From DASRAJ01 sp039920305 (lineage in GTDB: Bacteria > Bacteroidota > Bacteroidia > Chitinophagales > UBA10324): a stretch of 7,027 nucleotides of DNA. A program made the translations under genes and the position numbers. Every line of letters begins with the position of its first letter. The first letter of the stretch is position 1. The DNA lies in the NCBI GenBank assembly GCA_039920305.1, contig JBDSEA010000098.1, positions 1 through 7,027 on the forward strand, in the 5' to 3' direction. This document shows, in pieces, positions 1-6,700 of this stretch. The notes under the pieces are model-generated. The model saw nothing but the letters and a program-made list of their open reading frames with translations. It did no database searches and was not told the origin of the DNA.

Positions 1-264
1 GTTTGGCATTTGTGTGTGGGTGCTATCCCACACCTTTATTCCATCAGAATAAAAAAGAAGATTGCCGTTATCATCAGCAATGGATGCACATCCTTCCCAT
101 TGACTCATTGCGCTGTTGAATAGAGGTGCGGGAGTGCCGGTACTGAAATCAATCGCAGCCTTGTATCCGAAATACCATTTCCATGCTTGCTTTTGTGCGC
201 TGGAAAAATGAAACGGGAAAACTAAAAAAAGTGGAAGGAGAGCAGTAAGTAAATTTTTTTTCAT
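1..264 (-). CDS. Secreted propeller-like protein, N-terminal part (cut by window edge)
   Basis: This is the 5' part of a gene that runs off the left edge; 88 codons are visible with no stop. It starts at ATG 264-262 with a typical signal peptide: a lysine-rich start (MKKN), a hydrophobic core at residues 5-19, and a likely cleavage after Ala23 (SSA before QKQ). The mature start (KWYFG near residue 29, IDF, a TP turn, EGCASI near 57, NGNLLFYSDG near 65, VW, MPN) matches the same stretch of the 463-aa protein encoded at 1949-3340, with a one-residue indel. The two are therefore paralogues. By that similarity it should be an exported beta-propeller-like protein, probably with a T9SS sorting tail outside the window; this is inferred, since the C-terminus is not visible. 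The ligand and role are unknown. It is separated from the WG-repeat gene upstream by a terminator, so it probably has its own promoter in 265-379, although I found no exact -7 consensus there. Confidence 0.85.
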   Translation of the reverse strand, partial: MKKNLLTALLPLFLVFPFHFSSAQKQAWKWYFGYKAAIDFSTGTPAPLFNSAMSQWEGCASIADDNGNLLFYSDGIKVWDSTHTQMPN

Positions 265-379
265 ATGCAATGATTAAATGATGATGCAGGCACGGTGATT
301 TAATATTTGCTTATTGTTTATAAATGAACCGGAAATAATTCTAAAATTCAACAAGTGAAACTACCAAATAATTTTTTTC

Positions 380-413
380 AAAAAAAAGCCGCCTGAAGGA
401 TTTCCGGCGGCTT
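380..413 (-). terminator. Rho-independent terminator after the WG-repeat gene
   Basis: On the minus strand, an 8-bp stem AAGCCGCC / GGCGGCTT (413-406 with 393-386) encloses a 12-nt loop and is followed directly by an unbroken T run (the 8 A's at 380-387 of the plus strand, which include the last two stem bases). It lies about 50 nt past the stop of the WG-repeat gene and in the right direction to end its transcript. There is no T run on the plus-strand side, so it works in one direction only. It separates the WG-repeat transcript from the downstream propeller-like gene. Confidence 0.88.
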
Positions 414-461
414 AAGGTTAAATTTTTTACCAGGCCGTATCGCGGTAAAAATTACTGAGCA

Positions 462-1166
462 CTATTTTTCATCTTCACCCTTCTTCATTTCCCATTCTTC
501 CTCATGCTTCTCCTCATCCTTTACCCACTTATTATTTTTATCAATGTAAAAGTTTTTAGTGCCATCGTAAACGCGGGCAATTCCATCATGAAAGAAAAAA
601 GCATCCCTGTACTGTAATGGTATTTTTGTATTTCCAATGGCATCTATAAAACCCCACCCATCCTTTTTTACTGCCGCCAGCCCTTCGGCGAAATTCCTTG
701 CGTCGTCATAAATCAACGGGATCACAGCCGTACCCTGCCTGTTGATGAATCCATATTTACCGGTGCTTGATACTCGGGCGAGCCCATCAATAAAATCATC
801 CGCAAAGCTGTAAACAGGCGGAATGGCAAATTCCCCCTTGTAATTGATGTAGCCATTTTTTCCGTCCATAGTAACGCGGGCGAGTCCACCAAAAAACTGA
901 GAGGCATCATCAAACTGAAGGGGGATAGCCACTTCACCTTTTTCATTGATGTAGCCGCGTTTTCTGCCTGTCATTACTATTGCGTATCCATCACGAAATT
1001 CACTGCCGGCATCATATTTTGGTGCAACGATTACAGCGCCCGAAACAGGATTTTTGTATCCAGCTTTCGCATGCTGATAAAAGCGGACAGGTGTCTGGGC
1101 ATAAGAAAGATAGGCTGCAAAACAAATCAGTAGCGTTAATGAAATTTTAGCTGTTTTGTAAGTCAT
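462..1166 (-). CDS. Secreted WG-repeat protein
   Basis: This 234-aa protein has a signal peptide (hydrophobic core about residues 8-20, likely cleavage after Ala23 in SYA before QTP) followed by a tandem array of WG-type repeats. Units begin near residues 36, 71, 105, 139 and 172, with a degenerate sixth unit from 206, a period of 33-35 residues. The consensus is GYIN-KG--AIPL-YDDA--F--GLARV--DGK; the canonical WG pair appears in unit 4/5 (KDGWGFID), with NGY, KYGF or RGY elsewhere. The tail (about 213-234) is highly charged, rich in Glu and Lys. WG-repeat proteins (the KWG/WG_beta_rep families) form repetitive beta structures and are common in Bacteroidota, but no molecular function is established. 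It is likely periplasmic or exported. No T9SS sorting domain is present, and there is no lipobox Cys at the cleavage site. It is 125 nt downstream of the J-domain gene on the same strand, so co-transcription is possible, and it is ended by the hairpin at 380-413. Confidence 0.9.
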   Translation of the reverse strand: MTYKTAKISLTLLICFAAYLSYAQTPVRFYQHAKAGYKNPVSGAVIVAPKYDAGSEFRDGYAIVMTGRKRGYINEKGEVAIPLQFDDASQFFGGLARVTMDGKNGYINYKGEFAIPPVYSFADDFIDGLARVSSTGKYGFINRQGTAVIPLIYDDARNFAEGLAAVKKDGWGFIDAIGNTKIPLQYRDAFFFHDGIARVYDGTKNFYIDKNNKWVKDEEKHEEEWEMKKGEDEK

Positions 1167-1199
1167 GAGGTATAATTTTTTGGTTTAAAAATCGAATAA

Positions 1200-1221
1200 A
1201 TTTCAATTAAAAAGTTGAAAT
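1200..1221. repeat. AT-rich inverted repeat between J-domain and WG-repeat genes
   Basis: ATTTCAATT (1200-1208) and AGTTGAAAT (1213-1221) can form a 9-bp stem, including one G-T pair, around an AAAA loop. It sits about 34 nt upstream of the WG-repeat start and about 71 nt past the J-domain stop. It could be an operator for the WG-repeat gene or a weak terminator after the J-domain gene. An AT-only stem of this size in AT-rich DNA may also be chance. Confidence 0.35.
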
Positions 1222-1291
1222 AAATATGTGAATTGAGAAAAAAGCTTATTCGTTAGTGAAAATTCATCTTTTGTTAATGCAGGTTTACCGT

Positions 1292-1834
1292 TCAGGTCAT
1301 GTATTTCTTCATAGACTGGAATCCTACAGATGCCTGAACGAAAAAATACAAGCCCAGAGGCCAGGCAATAAAAAGCACCGCCAGAATTCCGATTACTCCA
1401 AGCTTATCTTCCCCAGCAAGCAGTATCACAGCGAACGGTGCAAGAAGCATAACAAGGCCCACCACCAGGAAAAAGATCAGGGTTGAATTGCCAAACATGT
1501 GAGTTTCCCGATAAAATGGTGTGTTGAGAAAATCTTTCATGGGAAGGGCAGCATGCTTAGCGGCCCTTGTGCGTGCAGAATTGATCCAGTAATAGTAAAC
1601 TTCAGATTTAAGCGGATCTTCATTAGTGTTAAGATCCTCGAGATAAATTTCATGAGTGTTTTTGTGAATAAGAATCTCGTAGGCTTCATTGACTAAAATA
1701 AATTTGTCAAGGGCGTCCGGGGATTTGTTTTCTGAAGGATGCAATTCGCGTGATTTTTTGCGGTAACCGAGTTTTATTTCCATCTCGCTGGCATCCTGGG
1801 GAATCTCCAGGATCTTGAAGTAATCAGGAAGCAT
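1292..1834 (-). CDS. Membrane-anchored J-domain protein with degenerate HPD motif
   Basis: This 180-aa protein has an N-terminal J-domain at residues 3-67: DYFKILEI (helix I), ASEMEIKLGYRKKSRELHPS (helix II and the turn), and a helix III FILVNEAYEIL. Next comes a charged stretch with YYYWINSARTRAAKHA (about 80-95), then two hydrophobic segments, about 118-140 and 145-168, that should span the inner membrane. J-domains stimulate the ATPase of DnaK/Hsp70 through an invariant His-Pro-Asp. Here residues 32-34 are His-Pro-Ser, encoded CAT CCT TCA at 1741-1733. The Asp is normally essential, so DnaK stimulation is doubtful and this may be a J-like protein. There is no Gly/Phe linker, zinc finger or substrate-binding domain, so it is not DnaJ itself. 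The layout (J-domain, linker, two C-terminal membrane helices) resembles small J-domain proteins I know from Bacteroidota. No dnaK or grpE is nearby. The start is the ATG just before the J-domain, with no clear ribosome binding site. The call is firm; the role is unknown. Confidence 0.88.
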   Translation of the reverse strand: MLPDYFKILEIPQDASEMEIKLGYRKKSRELHPSENKSPDALDKFILVNEAYEILIHKNTHEIYLEDLNTNEDPLKSEVYYYWINSARTRAAKHAALPMKDFLNTPFYRETHMFGNSTLIFFLVVGLVMLLAPFAVILLAGEDKLGVIGILAVLFIAWPLGLYFFVQASVGFQSMKKYMT

Positions 1835-1948
1835 AGGCTGGCGGTTTTTTGATCCTGAAAAAGTAATAAAAGTATTTTGATTACATCAGGAAAAGTTCCA
1901 TTCTTTAAACCTTGCTTCTGTGGAAAAGTCATGCCTGCCTTCTTGAAT

Positions 1949-3340
1949 TCAATATGTTTTTATTGCCTTCAGGAAATGAATTTCTTTCAAATTTTTAATG
2001 GTGACGAAATATATTCCCGGTTTTAAATCTTCACCAAATGAAAACGATTGTCCATTAAAATTTTCTGTTTCAAATATCAATCTTCCTTCAGCATCGCAAA
2101 CCGTTATGGCAAGGGGTGCAGTAAAGTCACCGGTGCTTAGGTTGAAGGCTTCAGCTGCGGGATTGGGCGAGAGGAAAAATTTTCCTGATGAAGATAATGG
2201 ATTCACCATGGTAGCAAGGCATGAATTCTCAGTTTTAAAAAAATTCTGAGCAAACTCCGGCAATCCTAATGCTGAAGTAATTCCCTGATAATTGGGATCA
2301 AGATTTATAGCACTCTCATTGAAATCACACGAATAGCCATGTACGTCCGGAAAATTAATCACCCCCAGTGTGGAGCTCCAGGATTTGCATACATAAATTT
2401 TTCCGTCAGGTCCAACCTGGAGGGCATATAAATCTGGAGTTACGCTCAGTGCAATTTTTGAAAGGATGATGTTGTACTGATTGTTACCATTGATATCGTA
2501 TTGCAGCAGTGTGCCCCATGTATCATAACAGGTTACATATAGCTCACTTCCATCAGGTGAAAACTCGAGACCGTAAACGTGATCGGCTGCAGGAATGGTT
2601 ATGGGATTTGAAACAATGCCGGTGGTGAGATCAAAATCAAAAACCTGTATGGTATCCTGGTAGCCTGCGGCAACTGCAAGCTTATCATTACACGTGGAAA
2701 ATTTCATTTGACCATAGGTATTCTGTATCTGGGCGGTTGAATGAATGATCCCGGTATTTGAAATCACTGGTGACTGCAATCCTGCGGAGGTAAGTGAGTA
2801 GGTATAAAAAGCATCAGAGCCCCATTCGTGAACTACTATCCAGTAGTCAAGTCCATTGGGCTGTTTTAATGCAGCAATTCTTTCGGTTACATCATTTTGA
2901 ACTAAAACATTCTTCGTTATCACGTCCCCTGATCCGGAATCAAGCGTCATGTTAACAATAGAATAACTTAAGCCGTTGGGTCCTCCAAATTCATCGAGGG
3001 TGAAAATGTAATAATAATCATCACTGCTTCCCGGTGCAGGTACAATCAGCGCTGATTGAGTGGTGGAAACCCCGCCAAACAAACCAGTTCCATTGGGCAT
3101 CACCTCATGATTATTGTTCCATACGGTTACGCCATCAGTATATAAGAGCAGGTTCCCGGCTTCATCTGAAACAGCAGAGCATCCTTCGGTAGTTTGCACT
3201 GCACCGCTGACTGCCACCGGACTTCCGGAAATAAAATCCAGCCCTGCATTCATTCCGAAGAACCATTTATCTGCCTGGTGCTGCCCAAAGGACGAATGGC
3301 AAGCAAAAACAAATATGGATAGGATGAAAAGATTTCTCAT
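1949..3340 (-). CDS. Secreted beta-propeller-like protein with T9SS type A sorting domain
   Basis: This 463-aa protein carries an N-terminal signal peptide (core about residues 4-13, likely cleavage after Gly19, SFG before QHQ). Residues 24-370 look like a propeller: repeated strand-turn units such as KWFFG (25), GNLLLYTDGVTVW (62-74), SPDGSELYVTCYD (261-273) and GPDGKIYVCKSW (310-321), the last two being YVTN/WD40-like blades. The last 75 residues form a T9SS type A C-terminal domain (TIGR04183-like): a linker, FFLSPNPA at 388-395, an ITVCDAEGRLIF strand, LKPGIYFVTI at 439-448, and a short basic end. That tail directs export across the outer membrane by the type IX system, with removal and usually surface attachment. 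The ligand is unknown; no catalytic motif is visible. Cys14 is preceded by VFA, a poor lipobox, so a lipoprotein is less likely. It is a paralogue of the partial gene at 1-264. The J-domain gene follows 114 nt downstream on the same strand with no convincing terminator between. Confidence 0.92.
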   Translation of the reverse strand: MRNLFILSIFVFACHSSFGQHQADKWFFGMNAGLDFISGSPVAVSGAVQTTEGCSAVSDEAGNLLLYTDGVTVWNNNHEVMPNGTGLFGGVSTTQSALIVPAPGSSDDYYYIFTLDEFGGPNGLSYSIVNMTLDSGSGDVITKNVLVQNDVTERIAALKQPNGLDYWIVVHEWGSDAFYTYSLTSAGLQSPVISNTGIIHSTAQIQNTYGQMKFSTCNDKLAVAAGYQDTIQVFDFDLTTGIVSNPITIPAADHVYGLEFSPDGSELYVTCYDTWGTLLQYDINGNNQYNIILSKIALSVTPDLYALQVGPDGKIYVCKSWSSTLGVINFPDVHGYSCDFNESAINLDPNYQGITSALGLPEFAQNFFKTENSCLATMVNPLSSSGKFFLSPNPAAEAFNLSTGDFTAPLAITVCDAEGRLIFETENFNGQSFSFGEDLKPGIYFVTIKNLKEIHFLKAIKTY

Positions 3341-3489
3341 GAGTTAATTATTTAAGTCTTTCGAAATTATTACTTTCAAACGAATGCAGTAAGAGAATAA
3401 TTACCGGGCGGGGGTTGAATATATTATTTGAATTTATCGTTTTGGTAAATTTGGCTCATAATTTCGTCCCAACCGGGAAACTTAACAAT
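3341..3489. promoter_or_regulatory. Divergent intergenic region with promoters for both blocks
   Basis: This 149-nt stretch separates the minus-strand propeller gene from the plus-strand PAP2 gene, so it must hold promoters for both directions unless transcripts begin elsewhere. For the plus strand there is an exact -7 match (see 3446-3453). For the minus strand the best candidate is TAATTTCG (3369-3362), one mismatch from TAnnTTTG, about 22 nt from the ATG; this is weak. A G-rich patch lies at 3404-3414. No hairpin terminator is seen. Confidence 0.6.
3446..3453 (+). promoter_or_regulatory. Candidate Bacteroidota -7 promoter box for the PAP2 operon
   Basis: TAAATTTG matches the Bacteroidota -7 consensus TAnnTTTG exactly. 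Transcription would begin near 3458-3462, giving a leader of about 30 nt to the ATG at 3490. The -33 element is poor: a TTTG at 3427-3430 leaves only 15 nt between the boxes, shorter than the usual spacing of about 19-21. One exact 8-mer in AT-rich DNA can be chance, but its place just upstream of the likely start fits. Confidence 0.42.
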
Positions 3490-4233
3490 ATGATAAAGGT
3501 AATTCATACACATATAAAAAAAACCACTGCTGCCATTGCGCTTTTATCCGCCGAGGTGATTATTGTACTCCTGTTGTTTTTCTCATCCTTCTTTCTGTTC
3601 CTGGTAATTGCCGATACCATCTTTCTCCAGGGTAAGGATGTTTTTGACAACATGATTTTTGATTACCTGAACCGTCATGTCAGCAACCTCAACAACAGCG
3701 TGATGCAATTTTTCACTTTCATGGGAACATCCAATTTCATGCTGCCGGCAAACATTGTGTTGTTTACGTATTTCGCATACATTAAGCCGCATAGGTGGTA
3801 CTCCATCAAAATACCAGTGATATCATTAACAAGCCTCGTGGTTATGGTGACACTGAAACAGATTTTTAACAGACCGCGTCCGCTCACCCCGCTGCTACAT
3901 GCAGCAGAGGGCCTCAGCTTCCCAAGCGGCCATGCGTTAACCAGCACCACCTTTTATGGCTTGCTGATTTACATTGTATGGGAACGGGTAAAAGATCATA
4001 AACAAAAGTGGTTCCTGGTTGCAGCGCTTATATTCCTCATATTAATAATTGGCTTCAGCCGTATTTATTTGCGCGTTCATTATGCAAGTGATGTGATGGC
4101 CGGCTATTGCTTAGGACTGATCTGGCTCGTTATTTCACTGTGGGTTTTAAGGCACCTTGAGCGATTCACCCATAAAAAGATTGATCCGGTGGTAGAGGAA
4201 GAAAAGACTGTCGCTCAAAGCATTTCGATATAA
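3490..4233 (+). CDS. PAP2-family membrane phosphatase
   Basis: Taken from ATG 3490 the protein has 247 aa. The frame stays open upstream to a TTG at 3415, but those 25 extra codons cover the candidate promoter and look like non-coding sequence, so ATG 3490 is preferred. All three phosphatidic acid phosphatase type 2 motifs are present: C1 KQIFNRPRP (123-131, the K-x6-RP form), C2 PSGH (145-148), and C3 SRIYLRVHYASD (190-201). His148 is the expected proton donor, His197 the nucleophile and Asp201 its partner. About six hydrophobic segments are visible (roughly 17-42, 83-98, 108-122, 149-167, 174-193, 202-220), which fits an integral inner-membrane enzyme with its active site on the periplasmic side. 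The family removes phosphate from phosphatidate, phosphatidylglycerophosphate, undecaprenyl diphosphate or lipid A; the substrate cannot be chosen from sequence. The C-terminal tail is hydrophilic and acidic. It is the first gene of the plus-strand block; the acylase follows after 46 nt. Confidence 0.93.
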   Translation: MIKVIHTHIKKTTAAIALLSAEVIIVLLLFFSSFFLFLVIADTIFLQGKDVFDNMIFDYLNRHVSNLNNSVMQFFTFMGTSNFMLPANIVLFTYFAYIKPHRWYSIKIPVISLTSLVVMVTLKQIFNRPRPLTPLLHAAEGLSFPSGHALTSTTFYGLLIYIVWERVKDHKQKWFLVAALIFLILIIGFSRIYLRVHYASDVMAGYCLGLIWLVISLWVLRHLERFTHKKIDPVVEEEKTVAQSISI

Positions 4234-4279
4234 AAAATAACAGCCTGTTAAACCTATCAGCTTGGCTTCAGTATTCGTC

Positions 4280-6697
4280 ATGAAATGGCTTCGGTTTATC
4301 ATCACATTCATAATCGTAATCGCATTAGTCTGGTTATTTAATTCCAGGCTCGGCGATCTGCCACCCATTGGAAAATTCTTTTCTCCCTTTTCAGGCTTCT
4401 GGCAAAACAATGAGCTGCAGAGTTTTTCATCCGCTGAACTGAGTCTTCCCGGCTTAACTGGCAAGGTGATCGTAAGGATGGATGATCAGCTGGTGCCGCA
4501 CATTTTCGCTGCAAACAACCATGATCTTTATTTTACCCAGGGATATATTACAGCAAAGTATCGCCTGTGGCAGATGGAGTTTCAAACCTATGCGGCAGCA
4601 GGCAGGGTTTCTGAAATCGTAGGTGTAAAAGGATTGGAATATGATCGGCAGCAGCGGAGGTTCGGAATGGTTTACGGGGCCGAGAATGCCCTGAAAGCAA
4701 TGCTGAATGACCCTTCAGGCAAGGAGGCAGCGGAAGCATATACGGCAGGAGTGAATGCATGGATCAGCTCACTTGCCACCCGCGATCTGCCGGTGGAATA
4801 TAAATTACTGGATTATGCTCCGGAGCCCTGGACACCATTGAAGTGTGCCCTGCTGCTGAAATTCATGTCCTATGATCTGGCTGGCCGGAGTGATGATTTT
4901 TATGTAACCAATGTTTTTAACAAATACGGGAAGGAGGCAGTTGATTCATTATTTAACGGACATCCTTTCATTGAAGATCCCATTATTCCGAAAGGAACAC
5001 CATGGGATTTTTCTCCCTTGCAAATAACCTTACCTGCGGGTAATTTTATTTTTGATTCTGCTGCAGCACCTTTTCATCATCAGCCCGATCGCTTAAATGG
5101 TAGCAACAACTGGGCAGTTAACGGATCAAAAACTGCTTCCGGATACCCCATACTCTGTGGTGATCCGCACCTGGGTTTAAGCCTTCCATCGCTTTGGTTT
5201 CAGGTTCAACTGGTTAGTCCTGATTGCAATGTCTGCGGTGTTTCCCTTCCGGGTACACCTTCAGTGATTATTGGCTTTAATGAAAGTATTGCATGGAGTG
5301 AAACCAATGTTGATGCAGATGTGCTCGACTGGTATAGCGTGAAATTTAAGGATGCTTATTGCAACGAGTATTATTACAATGGTGAATGGAAGCCTGTTAC
5401 AAAAAGGATTGAAGTAATCAAAGTTCGGGGTGGGAATGATGAGGCAGATACCATTGTCTTCACTCACCAAGGACCGGTGGTAGCCATGACAGGCAAGAAA
5501 CCATTTTACGAATTTGTTCCCGTGGGCTATGCCATGCGGTGGCTCGGGCATGATCCTTCACTTGAATTGAAGTCTTTCCTGCTTCTTAACAGAGCAAAAA
5601 ATTATGATGAGTATGTAAAAGCATTGAGCTACTTCAGTTGCCCTGCCCAGAATTTTGCCTATGCAGACAATGAAAACAACATTGCAATCTGGTCAAATGG
5701 AAAATATCCGCTCAAGTGGAAGGACCAGGGTAAATTTTTGATGGATGGAACAGAACCCGTGAATGACTGGAGCGGATGGATTCCCCATGAGCATAACCCG
5801 CACATTCAAAATGCATCCCGTGGCTTTGTAAGCTCGGCCAACCAGGCTCCGGCAGATTCATCCTATCCTTATTACCTCAACTGGCGGTTTGAGACTTTTA
5901 CACGAAGCCATCGCATCAATGAGAGGCTTAATGCCATGAGTCACATTACCTCTGACAGCATGAGATTGCTTCAGTTCGATGTAATGAATTTGCTGGCTCA
6001 AAATGCTTTGCCCCCTATGCTTGCACTTCTTGATCATGATAAGCTGAATGTAGAGCAGAAGCAAATTGCTGATGATTTACGTTCATGGAATCATGAAGCA
6101 GACCCCATGAGCTCAGAGCAAACGATCTTCAGCCGCTGGTGGAGATTGCTATCTGCTGCAATATGGGATGATGAATTCGGAGGTAATGGAATGATGTATC
6201 CTGAAACGGATATAACCATTCGTACCGTTACCCAAAATGCAAACAGGAAATGGATTGATGATATAAATACTCCGGAAATTGAAACGCTGAGTGGGCTGGT
6301 AAATCAAACCTTCGTTTCATCACTTGATTCTCTTAACAGGGAATTGGGTAATGACCGCGCAAAATGGTATTGGGCAAAAGCCAAGGGTACCCGCATCAAT
6401 CACCTGCTTCGGATTCCTGCCTTTAGCAAAACCTTTGTAAACACAGGTGGTGACCGCGGCATTGTGAATGCAACAGCCGGTGATCACGGACCTTCGTGGA
6501 GAATGATTGTGGAGCTGGGTAAGGAGCCTCATGGATATGGAATTTATCCCGGCGGGCAGTCAGGAAATCCCGGGTCACCATTTTATGAGAATCTGATAGA
6601 TGGCTGGAGCAGGGGTGAGCAAAATGAACTGATATTTCTTCATTCCGCTGATGAAAAAAATGTACACGTCGTTGCAACCACCATTTTGAAACATTGA
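4280..6697 (+). CDS. Penicillin acylase family protein (Ntn hydrolase)
   Basis: This 805-aa protein starts at ATG 4280 (MKWLRF); an in-frame TTG at 4262 would add six residues before the membrane segment and is less likely. Residues 4-20 form a hydrophobic signal peptide or anchor, then a proline-rich block (LPPIGKFFSPFSGFW, 27-41). The family is made as a precursor that cuts itself into alpha and beta chains. The beta chain would start at Ser275 (GSNNW, codon AGC at 5102-5104), the expected nucleophile, giving a beta chain of 531 residues. Other family blocks are GDPHLG (294-299), VSLPGTPSVIIGFN, the oxyanion-hole Asn521 in SSANQAP, NWRFETFTRSHRI (534-546), AGDHGPSWRMIVEL and PGGQSGNPGSPFY near the C-terminus. 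The enzyme hydrolyses an amide, probably in the periplasm; known relatives act on beta-lactams or acyl-homoserine lactones, and the real substrate here is unknown. The usual AWG-TN block reads AWSETN. It lies 46 nt after the PAP2 gene and 3 nt before the next gene, so it is probably in an operon. Confidence 0.93.
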   Translation: MKWLRFIITFIIVIALVWLFNSRLGDLPPIGKFFSPFSGFWQNNELQSFSSAELSLPGLTGKVIVRMDDQLVPHIFAANNHDLYFTQGYITAKYRLWQMEFQTYAAAGRVSEIVGVKGLEYDRQQRRFGMVYGAENALKAMLNDPSGKEAAEAYTAGVNAWISSLATRDLPVEYKLLDYAPEPWTPLKCALLLKFMSYDLAGRSDDFYVTNVFNKYGKEAVDSLFNGHPFIEDPIIPKGTPWDFSPLQITLPAGNFIFDSAAAPFHHQPDRLNGSNNWAVNGSKTASGYPILCGDPHLGLSLPSLWFQVQLVSPDCNVCGVSLPGTPSVIIGFNESIAWSETNVDADVLDWYSVKFKDAYCNEYYYNGEWKPVTKRIEVIKVRGGNDEADTIVFTHQGPVVAMTGKKPFYEFVPVGYAMRWLGHDPSLELKSFLLLNRAKNYDEYVKALSYFSCPAQNFAYADNENNIAIWSNGKYPLKWKDQGKFLMDGTEPVNDWSGWIPHEHNPHIQNASRGFVSSANQAPADSSYPYYLNWRFETFTRSHRINERLNAMSHITSDSMRLLQFDVMNLLAQNALPPMLALLDHDKLNVEQKQIADDLRSWNHEADPMSSEQTIFSRWWRLLSAAIWDDEFGGNGMMYPETDITIRTVTQNANRKWIDDINTPEIETLSGLVNQTFVSSLDSLNRELGNDRAKWYWAKAKGTRINHLLRIPAFSKTFVNTGGDRGIVNATAGDHGPSWRMIVELGKEPHGYGIYPGGQSGNPGSPFYENLIDGWSRGEQNELIFLHSADEKNVHVVATTILKH

Positions 6698-6700
6698 TTC

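Noticed and set aside
462..1166. The repeat array considered as a toxin or defence module
   Set aside because: The protein has a signal peptide and only WG-type repeats, with no nuclease, toxin or immunity partner nearby.
1256..1486. Plus-strand open frame of 76 codons over the J-domain gene 3' end
   Set aside because: It overlaps the membrane helices of the J-domain protein on the opposite strand and has low-complexity basic composition typical of a shadow frame.
1867..1874. TACTTTTA on the minus strand as a -7 promoter box for the J-domain gene
   Set aside because: It differs from TAnnTTTG in the important final G and lacks a -33 TTTG; AT-rich spacer produces such near matches often.
3114..3347. 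Plus-strand open frame of 77 codons opposite the propeller gene start
   Set aside because: It lies entirely antisense to a well-supported gene with a clear signal peptide, and its protein has no recognisable features.
3675..3950. Minus-strand open frame of 91 codons inside the PAP2 gene
   Set aside because: It is a shadow of the PAP2 reading frame, which carries all three catalytic motifs.
4147..4464. Minus-strand open frame of 105 codons across the PAP2-acylase junction
   Set aside because: It is antisense to the ends of two convincing genes, with no domain, signal or start context of its own.
4280..6697. Acylase considered as a beta-lactam resistance gene
   Set aside because: The family is broad, and penicillin hydrolysis cannot be inferred from the conserved Ntn residues; no resistance context is present.
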